A stretch of 64,000 nt of DNA from Marinobacterium_E sp035458585. GTDB taxonomy: Bacteria > Pseudomonadota > Gammaproteobacteria > Pseudomonadales > Balneatricaceae. Position numbers and translations under genes: made by a program. A model generated the notes under the pieces. The model ran no database searches. It was not told the origin of the DNA and saw only the letters and a list, made by a program, of their open reading frames with translations. How positions within the stretch are numbered: the stretch's first letter is position 1; every line of letters begins with the position of its first letter. Location of the stretch: assembly GCA_035458585.1 (NCBI GenBank), contig DATHZN010000020.1, positions 9,382 to 73,381 of the forward strand. The letters run 5' to 3'. Shown here piece by piece: positions 35,065 through 44,695 of this stretch.

Positions 35065-37185
35065 TCAGCCCTCGTCAGGTGTCGATGTCAACACCTTAGC
35101 TAGCACCTCCTGCAGTTTGATCAGCGTCAGCGGCTTCGACATAACAGCATTTGCCCCGTCCAGAAGAAACTGATCTGTTTCGCTACCCAAAACGGCCGCC
35201 GTGAGCGCGATGATGGGGGTGTGTGGATCGCTCGAGCGAATCCGGCGCGTTAGCTCAAGACCATCCATATGCGGCATCATCAGATCAGTAATCACCAGAT
35301 CAAAATGCTCTGCGTGAAAGTATTTTAAGGCTATATCTCCATCTTCAGCACTCACTACCGTTGCGCCCTGCTTGGCAAGTAACTTCTCAGTCAACATTCT
35401 GAGCATCAACTCATCCTCAGCAATGAGGATGCGTTTATCTCGAAGTTCTATCCAATTCTCAGGCTGTAAACTGGCGTTAGACGCTACCACACGCATCGGA
35501 AATCTGATCTCAAAACAGGCACCGCCGCTATCACTGTTGTGAAAACTGATCTCTCCCTCCAATAGGTCGACGAGCTGTTTTACGATGAAAAGCCCCAAAC
35601 CACTACCAGTAGACTTATGATTCACGCCTCGTTCAAAAGGTTCAAACATCCGGAGTTGCTCTGCCACAGGGATACCCTCCCCATCATCAGCGACCCGCAA
35701 AATTGCTTGTGACTCTCCATTAATAATCTCGGTGAAATCGAAGAAGAGGTAAGCATGCTGCCCGCCACTGTGCAAAGCAGCATTTTTGACAAGGTTGATA
35801 ACAATTTGGCGTAGAGGCTGCAATTGCAATGAGAAGATGAGGCCAGTGGAGGGCTTAATTCCAGCGTGGATTTTCATACCCCGGCTTTGCACTAAGCCGC
35901 TGATAGAGATCAAAGCTTGTTCTATTAATTCCGACGGGTCGCCGTTCTCCAACTTGGTCTCAAGCGCCCTCTCTGGTGCCACCACCACCCGAAGATCATC
36001 TAAAACCGACACTAGGCCTGCATTCAGCATTTTCACTTGAGCGAGTTTAGATTGGTCGGATTGATCCTCGTCACCAATCAACATGTCGATCGCGGCTACG
36101 GGAGTTCGAAGCTCATGACCAATCACAGCAAACATCTCTTTTTGACGCTCCATGAGCAGTTCAAGTCGCTGGCGACTATCTTGCTCCTGAGAGGCAATAC
36201 GCTGGAGTGAAGAGAAGTACTGAGACAGCTTAAAAAAGAGCACGAGCAACGCCAGCTGTAAAAATATAAACAGCCCCGAGCTCATATCTCTTTGAAATTT
36301 TGCAGACGAGTGCTGTTGTTGAAGCAGCGAGCTGAGCTGCTCTGCCTGCTTTTCAAGATCGGCAACGATACTCGCGATTAACCCTGTTCCGGCTTTGAAA
36401 TAGTCAGGCATCCCAGCTGTAGACGACTCTCCACGCTCGGTTATCATCTTTTCAAGCGTCTCCAGATACCCGCCAATCGATGCCCTAAGGTTGCCCATCC
36501 CCGAGTCGGAGTGAGACGCCTCAAACGACATATTGGATGCGTAGAGCTGCTCTAACAGCGCTATTTTACCCTCAACGCTGTGCAGTGGACTGAGCTCACC
36601 CCCGCCATGTTGAATAAGCGCTAGCACGCCTCGCGCTTGTCCTACGAGATCGATCATAACGGGGTAAAGCCTGAACACTGTAGTGCTCAGACTATGGCTG
36701 CTGCGGGTCGGATCGAGCGCCAAACCCGACTCTTCATATAGACTATCCAGCGCGCTCAGCTGTTCACCAACAACCCGAGTCACGGCGTTGAAGAAGGTGG
36801 ATGCATCCATATTTTGATAATCAGGTAGCTCAGGTAGAACTGCCATCAATTCGCTATGCCGCATCTCACAGAGTTGGCGCAACGAAAGGAGAGACCTCGT
36901 CTGTGTCAGCAACACCGAGGTACAACTACCCCTGTACTCTCCCAGCTGAGTAATGGTCCGCGACAGCTCGAGTAGTTGCGGAACCGAATCACGTTCCACT
37001 GAAATTGTCTTGACTCTTGTCTGTGCGCTACTAAAGGAGAGAAAAGCCAGGGCAATCAGCGCTGCTTGAGTAAATACGTACGCCAGCGACAACGCCTTAT
37101 GACCGCAAGCCTGTTCTATAACTAATCTGACGCTTCGCGCGGCCGATTGTGCAGTTCGTTTAATCGAATTCAGGCTAGATTGCAT
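35065..37185 (-). CDS. Membrane-bound hybrid histidine kinase
   Basis: 706 aa. Two membrane helices (~30-52 and ~305-325) flank a ~250-residue, mostly helical periplasmic region, a layout shared with chemoreceptor-like sensors. Then HisKA with VIGHELRTPVAA (~355), HATPase (DDGEGI, GSGLGLFIVKQL) and a C-terminal receiver (~590-700, LVITDLMMPHMDG, MSKPL). The HisKA region and VVVAPERA closely match the kinase cut by the left window edge. No clear ribosome site before the ATG at 37185. Ligand unknown. Confidence 0.9.
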   Translation of the reverse strand: MQSSLNSIKRTAQSAARSVRLVIEQACGHKALSLAYVFTQAALIALAFLSFSSAQTRVKTISVERDSVPQLLELSRTITQLGEYRGSCTSVLLTQTRSLLSLRQLCEMRHSELMAVLPELPDYQNMDASTFFNAVTRVVGEQLSALDSLYEESGLALDPTRSSHSLSTTVFRLYPVMIDLVGQARGVLALIQHGGGELSPLHSVEGKIALLEQLYASNMSFEASHSDSGMGNLRASIGGYLETLEKMITERGESSTAGMPDYFKAGTGLIASIVADLEKQAEQLSSLLQQQHSSAKFQRDMSSGLFIFLQLALLVLFFKLSQYFSSLQRIASQEQDSRQRLELLMERQKEMFAVIGHELRTPVAAIDMLIGDEDQSDQSKLAQVKMLNAGLVSVLDDLRVVVAPERALETKLENGDPSELIEQALISISGLVQSRGMKIHAGIKPSTGLIFSLQLQPLRQIVINLVKNAALHSGGQHAYLFFDFTEIINGESQAILRVADDGEGIPVAEQLRMFEPFERGVNHKSTGSGLGLFIVKQLVDLLEGEISFHNSDSGGACFEIRFPMRVVASNASLQPENWIELRDKRILIAEDELMLRMLTEKLLAKQGATVVSAEDGDIALKYFHAEHFDLVITDLMMPHMDGLELTRRIRSSDPHTPIIALTAAVLGSETDQFLLDGANAVMSKPLTLIKLQEVLAKVLTSTPDEG

Positions 37186-37258
37186 CCATTGTTACTTGCT
37201 GGTGGAGAACGACTTGTTCTCACTAACCATAGAGCATTATTACGACCTCAACCAGTCT

Positions 37259-37275
37259 CCCGACTGAAAGTCGGG
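37259..37275 (-). terminator. Hairpin after the topA-DUF6586 operon
   Basis: Perfect 7-bp stem CCCGACT/AGTCGGG with a 3-nt loop, 9 bp beyond the DUF6586 stop on the minus strand. No U-tract, so termination is only probable. Confidence 0.5.
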
Positions 37276-37283
37276 CAACCGAT

Positions 37284-37793
37284 CTACCACTCTTGCATCG
37301 CAGCACGCTGACGGCTGATCAGAGAGTAGAGTTCAGAATAGAGCGTTGCTAAGGATAACTCGTTGATCTCAACGCGTCCGGGCTCGATCTGCACAAGACT
37401 GATCTCCGAAGCACTGCCCCGATTTTTTGCTTTAGGAGTACCACCCCAGCAACTCAGGTAACGCTGCTCAATTTGAGCCAGCCAAGAGTTTGTCGACTCA
37501 GAGAGCACCTGAAACTCGGTCACCTCCGAGGTTGTCTGACCCTGTTTTGTCTGGGCATCGATCAGATCCTGCAGCGTCTCTACACCCTCCGTTGGCAACG
37601 TATAACGCTCGGCAATCTCCCGACGATAGGCGTGCAGTGCCACGCTCAGGTGAAACACTACGGCGGTCTCTAGCGCTTCGACTTCCAGATCCTGACTCCA
37701 GCCCTCTGTCTGGCGTACCTGTTCGAGCTGTTTAAGCTGAATGCGTGCAAAGCTCAGCGCCCGATTGGTACGGTTGGGATACTGATCCGCCAA
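37284..37793 (-). CDS. DUF6586 family protein
   Basis: 169 aa, predominantly helical. It begins with TTG two bases after the topA stop, with AAGG nine bases upstream. Position immediately after topA and sequence (FARIQLKQLEQ, FHLSVALHAYRREIAE) match the protein seen next to topA in Pseudomonas. Function unknown. Confidence 0.8.
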   Translation of the reverse strand: MADQYPNRTNRALSFARIQLKQLEQVRQTEGWSQDLEVEALETAVVFHLSVALHAYRREIAERYTLPTEGVETLQDLIDAQTKQGQTTSEVTEFQVLSESTNSWLAQIEQRYLSCWGGTPKAKNRGSASEISLVQIEPGRVEINELSLATLYSELYSLISRQRAAMQEW

Positions 37794-37795
37794 GC

Positions 37796-40435
37796 TTATT
37801 TACCTTTCTTCTTACTATGATCGACCTGCCATCCCTTGTCGGTGTAGTAGGCCTTCCAGCCGGTCGCTTTGCCGTCTTTCTCAGTCAGCAAGTACTGCTC
37901 TTTGGTTTTGCGGCTATAGCGAATCTGTGCTGGATTCCTGTCATCGTCATACTGCGGACCGTCTAGCAGGTAGTGATACTTGGCATCGATCTCTGAGCGA
38001 TGTGGAATAAGCTCAATCACCAGAGGCGCGCGGGTCTCACGATTACGGGGGAACTGGCTGGCCGCTAGGAACAGCCCAGAGGCACCATCGCGCAGTACGT
38101 AAGTGTCATCAACTTTCTGACACTTGAGTTCGGGCATAGGTACAGGTTCGATTTTCGGCGGTGCGACTTCACCGCTGCGCAACAGCTTTCGTGTATTCTT
38201 GCAGTCAGTGGCGGTACAACCGAAAAACTTACCAAACCGGCCAGTCTTGAGCTGCATCTCACTGCCGCACTTATCGCACTCAATCGTTGGCCCGTCGTAG
38301 CCTTTGATTTTGTAACTACCCTGCTCCACCTCAAAACCTGCGCAATCAGGGTTGTTACCGCAAACGTGTAACTTACGACTGGCATCAATCAGGTAGGAGT
38401 CCATCGCGTCACCGCAGATACTGCAACGATGTTTGTTTCGCAGAATGCGTGACTCCTCCTCATCATCTCCATCAACAGAAACGACCTCATCGCCAGGGAT
38501 AAGATTGATAGTGGTCTTGCAGCGCTCTTTAGGCGGTAGAGAATAGCCTGAACAACCCAGAAACACGCCGGTACTGGCAGTACGTATCATCATCTTGCGA
38601 CTGCAGTCTGGACAATCAATGTCGGTCTCGGTCGGATCATTTGAGCGCATACCACCCTCAGGTGACTGTGCCTGTTCAAGTTCACCCTCAAACTGCTTAT
38701 AAAAGCGGTTGAGCAGTGCCTTCCACTCAATGCCACCCTCGGCCACCTCATCAAGCTGCTCTTCCATCCGCGCCGTAAAGCTAAAGTCCATCAGATCAGG
38801 AAAAGACTCAGCAAGGCGCTCAGTGACGATATCTCCCATCTTCTTGGCGTAGAAGCGGCGATTCTGCACCTCAACGTAACCGCGATCCTGGATCGTTGAG
38901 ATAATCGCTGCATAGGTGGATGGACGCCCGATACCACGCTTCTCCAGCTCTTTTACCAAACTCGCTTCGGTGTATCGAGGCGCCGGTTTAGTGAAGTGCT
39001 GACTTGGATCTAACTGCTGCAAAATGAGCGATTCGCCCACTGCAACATCTGGCAAAATAACATCTTCATCGCTCTTAGAGCGCGCGGATAAGACGCGAGT
39101 GTACCCATCGAACTGCAACACGCGTCCACGGGTGTAGAGTTCAAACTCACCGGCATTCACGGTTAGGCGGGTACTTAGGTAGCGCGCCGGTACCATTTGG
39201 CAGGCTAAAAACTGGCGCCGAATCAGATCATAGAGGCGCACAGCGTCATGTTCCATACCGCTAAGGTGTTCAGGTTCTACTGTTACATCTGACGGCCGGA
39301 TCGCTTCGTGCGCCTCCTGCGCCCCCTCTTTGGAGCTGTAACGAATGGCCTGTTCTGGCAGATAAGATTCACCAAAGTTTTGTTGAATGTAACCTCGTGC
39401 CGACTCTACTGCCTCCGCGCTCAGGTTGGTCGAGTCAGTTCGCATGTAGGTGATGTAACCCGCCTCATAGAGACGCTGAGCCAGCATCATCGTTTTTTTC
39501 ACGCCAAAACCCATGCGTGTGCTGGCCGCCTGCTGAAGCGTCGAAGTGATGAACGGCGCCGAAGGCTTACTCGATGTCGGGCGATCTTCCCGAGCAATCA
39601 CTTTAAACTGAGCACCCTGTAGCTGCGCCAGAATCTGGCTAACCTGTTGCTCGTTTGTCGGCCGGAAACTGGCGCCTGCTTGCTTGGTGACCTCGAGACG
39701 CAACTCGTCTTTAGCGCCAGTCAGAGTATCAGCGTGCACCTCCCAAAACTCTTCAGGCACAAACGCACGAATCTCACGCTCACGCTCCACCACGAGGCGG
39801 ACAGCCACCGACTGGACGCGACCAGCAGAAAGCCCACGAGCCACTTTTTCCCAAAGCAAAGGCGACACCATGTAGCCAACAACACGATCGAGAAAACGCC
39901 GAGCCTGTTGAGCGTTGACACGGTTAAGGTCCAGTTGTCCGGGCTGTTCAAAGGCTTCATTAATCGCCTTCTTCGTGATCTCGTTGAACACCACACGGCG
40001 GTAGCGAGCGTTATCGCCTCCTATCGCCTCGCGCAGGTGCCAGGCTATCGCCTCCCCCTCTCGGTCCAAATCGGTCGCGAGATAGATTTCGTCGGCTTTG
40101 GAGGCTAGCTTACGGAGCTCATCCACCACTTTCTCTTTGCCAGGTAATACCTCGTAGTGTGCTGTCCAGTCGCGTTCTGGGTCTATGCCCATGCGGGCAA
40201 TGAGTTGCTGACGCGCTTTCTGCTGCTTGTAAGTCGCCTTCTCCTCCGGACTCATCTTACGCGTCTTCGCAGCCTGGGCTGCTCGCTCCTTTGGATCACT
40301 CTTGCTGGCACTGCCACTGGTAGGAAGATCACGAATATGACCCACACTCGATTTCACCACATACTGGCTACCGAGGTACTTGTTAATTGTCTTGGCCTTG
40401 GCCGGTGACTCGACTATGACGAGGGTTTTTCCCAT
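37796..40435 (-). CDS. topA: DNA topoisomerase I
   Basis: 879 aa. TOPRIM domain at the N-terminus (VESPAKAKTI; DLDREGEAIAWHL), active-site tyrosine in GYITYMRTDST, followed by three zinc-finger repeats of CxxC pairs (CPDC…, CSIC…, CDKC…) and a C-terminal ribbon. Relaxes negative supercoils in a type IA reaction. AGGGAAGAG before the ATG. Heads a two-gene unit with DUF6586. Confidence 0.98.
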   Translation of the reverse strand: MGKTLVIVESPAKAKTINKYLGSQYVVKSSVGHIRDLPTSGSASKSDPKERAAQAAKTRKMSPEEKATYKQQKARQQLIARMGIDPERDWTAHYEVLPGKEKVVDELRKLASKADEIYLATDLDREGEAIAWHLREAIGGDNARYRRVVFNEITKKAINEAFEQPGQLDLNRVNAQQARRFLDRVVGYMVSPLLWEKVARGLSAGRVQSVAVRLVVEREREIRAFVPEEFWEVHADTLTGAKDELRLEVTKQAGASFRPTNEQQVSQILAQLQGAQFKVIAREDRPTSSKPSAPFITSTLQQAASTRMGFGVKKTMMLAQRLYEAGYITYMRTDSTNLSAEAVESARGYIQQNFGESYLPEQAIRYSSKEGAQEAHEAIRPSDVTVEPEHLSGMEHDAVRLYDLIRRQFLACQMVPARYLSTRLTVNAGEFELYTRGRVLQFDGYTRVLSARSKSDEDVILPDVAVGESLILQQLDPSQHFTKPAPRYTEASLVKELEKRGIGRPSTYAAIISTIQDRGYVEVQNRRFYAKKMGDIVTERLAESFPDLMDFSFTARMEEQLDEVAEGGIEWKALLNRFYKQFEGELEQAQSPEGGMRSNDPTETDIDCPDCSRKMMIRTASTGVFLGCSGYSLPPKERCKTTINLIPGDEVVSVDGDDEEESRILRNKHRCSICGDAMDSYLIDASRKLHVCGNNPDCAGFEVEQGSYKIKGYDGPTIECDKCGSEMQLKTGRFGKFFGCTATDCKNTRKLLRSGEVAPPKIEPVPMPELKCQKVDDTYVLRDGASGLFLAASQFPRNRETRAPLVIELIPHRSEIDAKYHYLLDGPQYDDDRNPAQIRYSRKTKEQYLLTEKDGKATGWKAYYTDKGWQVDHSKKKGK

Positions 40436-40643
40436 CGATCTCTTCCCTTTAGGGTTCTTTAGGCATACTTTTTAGCAATAGTTGCAAAGGCGCCATGCTG
40501 TCAAGAGCTTAGAAACTTGTAAACCAGAGAAGCTTCGAACTGGTTTCCAAGCGCTCTAATGCTCTTCTGCTCAATGGGCGCTACAATACTGGCGGCAGTT
40601 TAGATTGCAACCCTAAAACCGTTTTCGAGTCGCTTCTTATTAT

Positions 40644-41324
40644 ATGTACAACGACAACTTCATATACGTCGTCATTCTGATAGCGGTGCTACTCGCAGCG
40701 CTTGGCTTGAATGCCTTTATTGATTTTCGTAACGATCTCAACAAGAAGCGTCGCGAGCGTCTGAAGTGGCTTTCAGAGCAGTCCTCGCACACGCTCAATG
40801 CGCTTGCAATACTAAAACAAGCCGGCTGCCGCGCGGATATCGTAGAGAAGCTGGATCAGCATGCAATGTCCTTGATTGAAGAGATGATTGCACTGAGCCC
40901 GAAACTGAACATGGGCGCTCCCGACCCAAACGAGGCCGCCAGTGCCGTAGAACCTCAGTCACTTACCAGCGACCGCGCCATCAAGCGCGCACAGATCTAC
41001 ATTAAGTTTGCGGAAAAGCTGATGATTGAGATGGCTCGCGGCGGTCGCATCACGATGCAGCTAGCACAGGCTTACAAACAGGAGCTCTACTGGCTCAGTG
41101 TAACCGTGGTGGCTGATGGACACATCAACCAAGCCAAAGCACTGGAGGCGTCTGGCGCTTCTCTGCCCGCCCTCTCTCACCTCAAGCACGCCAAAGCGGT
41201 GGTGGTGCGAGCCATGGTTTCAGCCGACCTTAAACAGACACGTCTGCAGGCGCTACAAGCAGACATTAATCGCCTGGAGGCGATCGCGCAGCCGCCTAAA
41301 CCACGGGCGCCTCGCGCTGTTTAG
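40644..41324 (+). CDS. Membrane-anchored hypothetical protein, 226 aa
   Basis: One N-terminal membrane helix (~7-24) followed by a long charged helical region, probably coiled coil, ending in a proline-rich basic tail. No family recognised. Divergent from topA and convergent with the DUF1653 gene, with which its stop codon overlaps. Ribosome site weak. Confidence 0.75.
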   Translation: MYNDNFIYVVILIAVLLAALGLNAFIDFRNDLNKKRRERLKWLSEQSSHTLNALAILKQAGCRADIVEKLDQHAMSLIEEMIALSPKLNMGAPDPNEAASAVEPQSLTSDRAIKRAQIYIKFAEKLMIEMARGGRITMQLAQAYKQELYWLSVTVVADGHINQAKALEASGASLPALSHLKHAKAVVVRAMVSADLKQTRLQALQADINRLEAIAQPPKPRAPRAV

Positions 41325-41533
41325 ATGGGCGAGAAGCGCGGCACGCGCTCACCTGACTCCAGCTCCACCTGTCCTGCGAACATCTCGAGCGGACGCACCC
41401 AGAGACTAAAATCGCCATAGAGTGTTCGATAGACGACCATCCACTCCTCAGTTTCTGAGTGACGGGCACAGCCAATCACCTCGTAGTCATTGCCCTTGTA
41501 ATGACGGTAGATTCCGGGCTTAAGCTCTTCCAC
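41321..41533 (-). CDS. DUF1653 family protein
   Basis: 70 aa. LKPGIYRHYKGNDYEVIG, then VVYRTLYGDFSLWVRPLEMF, which is the DUF1653 signature. Small cytoplasmic protein of unknown function. GTG at 41533 has GAGAGG eight bases upstream; a GTG three codons earlier sits on that site itself and is less likely. Confidence 0.88.
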   Translation of the reverse strand: MEELKPGIYRHYKGNDYEVIGCARHSETEEWMVVYRTLYGDFSLWVRPLEMFAGQVELESGERVPRFSPI

Positions 41534-41722
41534 TCTGAACACCTCTCCCTATCTAAATCCGTAGGTCCACACCTCAATCCGCACAGACATGCTGCTTGCT
41601 GTATTATCACTCTCCGGACCACTGTTAAGACGCTGCACTCTGATATCCTAATCATCCGCAGAAAGACTCTTACACCCAATTATCACTCCGCTTACAGCGA
41701 TGGCAGGCAGCTTAGCAGACAC

Positions 41723-42229
41723 CTACAGCTTCTGCGCAACAGCCTCGTTTGCAATCTGCGCCAACTCCTCCAGCGCCCCAGCTCGCTCCGGCTCCCGCCA
41801 GTAAAATGCCAGATGTATAGCATCCGACTCCACGGCATCTACCTCTTTTGGCAGCACCTCTAGCCAATCCGACAACTGCTGTAGGCGCGCTTGAGGCAGC
41901 GTCCCCTCACCGCGCACCCAACTCCACCCCTCGGGAAGACCGTCACGACCAATGGCTGTCAGACGCGCTACCGCCCAACCAACAAACTGGTCCCGCTCAC
42001 GCCGGTCGAGCCCAGTGCGGCTGAAGCGGTAGAGCGGTCGGCTGAGCTCCTCAGCCTCAGTCTCACCTTGCGCACGAGGTAAGGTCAAACGACCCAGGCT
42101 CACCTGGAAGCCATGCTTACGCGCCTCAAGACGCAACTTGGACTGAAAACGCTGTCTCGGACTGGGCATGACCCACATCATGGAACCGATCAGTGACATC
42201 ATAATCAGGACGATAATTGCCCACTTCAT
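41723..42229 (-). CDS. Membrane-anchored hypothetical protein, 168 aa
   Basis: One N-terminal membrane helix (~3-20) followed by PSPRQR and a soluble domain. A similar protein (sometimes misnamed YajC-like) is found next to uspA in Pseudomonas, by recollection. GGAG nine bases before the ATG. Function unknown. Confidence 0.75.
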   Translation of the reverse strand: MKWAIIVLIMMSLIGSMMWVMPSPRQRFQSKLRLEARKHGFQVSLGRLTLPRAQGETEAEELSRPLYRFSRTGLDRRERDQFVGWAVARLTAIGRDGLPEGWSWVRGEGTLPQARLQQLSDWLEVLPKEVDAVESDAIHLAFYWREPERAGALEELAQIANEAVAQKL

Positions 42230-42302
42230 CCGCTATTACTCCAGCTATATGCTAAACCTAACAAAGGAAGCTAATACAAACGACCTAGGCAGGAGAGCCA
42301 CA

Positions 42303-42743
42303 ATGGCAAATTACAAACGCGTACTCGTCGCCGTAGACCTCAGCGAAGAGAGTGATCAGGTGCTACGGCGCGCTGTCGACATCGCTGAACGTAACGGTGC
42401 CGCACTGCATATCATTCATGTGATTGAGATCATCAGCTTCGCTTATGGGGGCGACGTCCCTATGGATCTTACCAGCCTGCAGGAGCAGATAACTAATCAT
42501 GCCAATGAGCAGATGAGAGCCAAAACCGCCGCTCTCAGCTACCAAGTGGATGAGGCGGTAGTCGCCACTGGCAATACCGAGGAGGAGATCCACCAGCACG
42601 CCGCAAAAATCGGCGCTGATTTAATTGTCATCGGTTCACATGGGCGTCACGGTCTAGCGCTGCTTCTGGGCTCCACCTCAAATGGCGTGTTGCACGGTGC
42701 CAAATGCGATATTCTCGCCGTGCATCTGGCAAAACCAGACTAG
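42303..42743 (+). CDS. uspA: Universal stress protein UspA family
   Basis: 146 aa. N-terminal RVLVAVDLSEES and the ATP-binding loop GSHGRHGLALLLGST mark the ATP-binding branch of the Usp family. AGGAG seven bases before the ATG at 42303 excludes the longer frame from 42168. Single gene; role in stress survival inferred from family. Confidence 0.92.
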   Translation: MANYKRVLVAVDLSEESDQVLRRAVDIAERNGAALHIIHVIEIISFAYGGDVPMDLTSLQEQITNHANEQMRAKTAALSYQVDEAVVATGNTEEEIHQHAAKIGADLIVIGSHGRHGLALLLGSTSNGVLHGAKCDILAVHLAKPD

Positions 42744-44620
42744 CTCTCCTGCATCGCCTCCAGCTCGACCCAGCGTTCCATCAACTCCTCAAGGCGCTGT
42801 TCGAGCTGCGCGAGCTTGTCTAACTCGGCAGCGACCTGAGCATGATCCTGCTGATAGAAATCCGGCGCGCTACAAATCGCCTGCTGCGCCTCAACCAACG
42901 TCTCGACCTGCTCCAGTTGCTCAGGCAGATTGTCGAGCTCTCGCTGCAGTTTATACGAGAGTTTAGTGTTGCCACGTTTAGGCTTCTCCACCACTTTGGG
43001 CGTCTCAGGTAGAGCAGCTGAGGTTTGAGTCTGTGCAACGGGTCGCTGACGTACCCAGTCGGTGTAGCCTCCAACATACTCGCCAACCTTGCCGTTACCC
43101 TCAAACACCAGCGTGCTGGTCACAATGTTATCGAGAAATTGACGATCGTGGCTCACCAGCAAAAGCGTACCCTGATACTCGGTCAGGATCTCCTCCAACA
43201 ACTCAAGTGTTTCAATATCCAGATCGTTGGTTGGTTCGTCGAGTACCAGCAGATTTGACGGCTGACTGAAGAGTTTCGCCAACATTACACGGTTGGTCTC
43301 ACCCCCGGACAAGGCCTTGACTGGCGTACGCGCCCGTTCAGGAGTGAAGAGGAAATCTTGCAGGTAGCTAATAATGTGACGCGCACGACCATTGATATCG
43401 ATACTTTCACGCCCACCGGAGACGTTATCGATAATACTCTTTTCCTCATCAAGTTGGCCGCGTAGCTGATCGAAGTAGCCCACAACCAACTGCGAACCCG
43501 TGCGTACCGAACCCGTGTCCGGCGCCTGCTGTCCCAGTATCACCCGCAGCAAGGAGCTTTTGCCCGCACCGTTCGGTCCTATCAGACCGATGCGATCACC
43601 CCGCTGAATGCGAAGCGTCAGATCATCGATGATGGGTTGTCCTGCAAAATTTAACGAAACCCCCTTGAGCTCAGTCACCAGTTTACCGGAGCGCACCGCC
43701 TCCTCTACATCAAAGCGAGCTTTACCCAGACGCTCACGTCGTTCGGCCCGTTCAACACGCAGCTGTTTCAAGGCTCTCACGCGTCCTTCATTACGTGTAC
43801 GACGTGCTTTGATGCCCTGGCGAATCCAGCGCTCCTCTTGTGCAAGTTTCTTGTCAAATTCGGCATTGTGGCGCGCCTCATCCTCGAGCATCTTCTGTTT
43901 GCGCTCTAGGTATTGAGTGTAATTACCGGGGAAAGAGGCGATCGCACCGCGATCCAGCTCAACGATCCGGGTGGCTATACGGTCCACCAGTGCGCGGTCA
44001 TGCGAGATAAAAAGCAGACCCCCACGAAAGCTCAACAGGACCTGTTCAAGCCACTCAATCGTCTCGATATCCAGATGGTTGGTGGGCTCATCAAGCAGTA
44101 ACAGGTCAGGCTGCTGTACTAATGCAGCGCCTAACGCAGCGCGCCGACGCCAGCCGCCAGAGAGCTGCGACATCAGTTTATCGCCCGGTAACGCGAGCTC
44201 GGTCATGACCCGATCGAGACGCTGCTCCAGATGCCAAGCATCGGTCGATTCGAGTTCGTATTGTAGTCGCTCCAGTGCCGTGAGATCGGCACTTTCGCCC
44301 TGAGCCAAGAGAGCATCATACTGTTCGCGCAAGTGCTGCAGGTCGGCCAACCCCTCGGCGACTACCGCACGCACCGATCGCTCATCAGCGGCCGGCAATG
44401 ACTGTGGCAGTTCAGCAATACGCGCCGTTGGATCTTTGCGGTAACTACCGGAATCGATATCTAAACGTTGCGCTACGATGCTTAATAGCGTTGATTTCCC
44501 TGCGCCGTTTGAGCCAACCAGAGCGACCCTCTCGCCGGGCTCGATCTGTAGATCTACGTGGTCCAGAATAGCTCTGGGGCCCAGGCTCAAACAGACCTGG
44601 TCAAATTGAATTAACGCCAT
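42740..44620 (-). CDS. uup: ABC-F ATPase Uup
   Basis: 626 aa. Two ABC cassettes: Walker A GSNGAGKST and GPNGAGKSS, signatures LSGGWRRRAALG and LSGGETNRVMLA, Walker B with LLLDEPTNHLD and LVLDEPTNDLD. C-terminal coiled coil of the Uup subgroup. No membrane domain; ABC-F proteins act at the ribosome, and Uup is also tied to DNA stability. Its stop overlaps the uspA stop (convergent). Confidence 0.95.
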   Translation of the reverse strand: MALIQFDQVCLSLGPRAILDHVDLQIEPGERVALVGSNGAGKSTLLSIVAQRLDIDSGSYRKDPTARIAELPQSLPAADERSVRAVVAEGLADLQHLREQYDALLAQGESADLTALERLQYELESTDAWHLEQRLDRVMTELALPGDKLMSQLSGGWRRRAALGAALVQQPDLLLLDEPTNHLDIETIEWLEQVLLSFRGGLLFISHDRALVDRIATRIVELDRGAIASFPGNYTQYLERKQKMLEDEARHNAEFDKKLAQEERWIRQGIKARRTRNEGRVRALKQLRVERAERRERLGKARFDVEEAVRSGKLVTELKGVSLNFAGQPIIDDLTLRIQRGDRIGLIGPNGAGKSSLLRVILGQQAPDTGSVRTGSQLVVGYFDQLRGQLDEEKSIIDNVSGGRESIDINGRARHIISYLQDFLFTPERARTPVKALSGGETNRVMLAKLFSQPSNLLVLDEPTNDLDIETLELLEEILTEYQGTLLLVSHDRQFLDNIVTSTLVFEGNGKVGEYVGGYTDWVRQRPVAQTQTSAALPETPKVVEKPKRGNTKLSYKLQRELDNLPEQLEQVETLVEAQQAICSAPDFYQQDHAQVAAELDKLAQLEQRLEELMERWVELEAMQES

Positions 44621-44695
44621 TGAATTTCCACCAATTAAGAGGATAGGTAGTTTACCTCATGCTACACTCAAGGAAACAGCAAACAGACCGAGATT

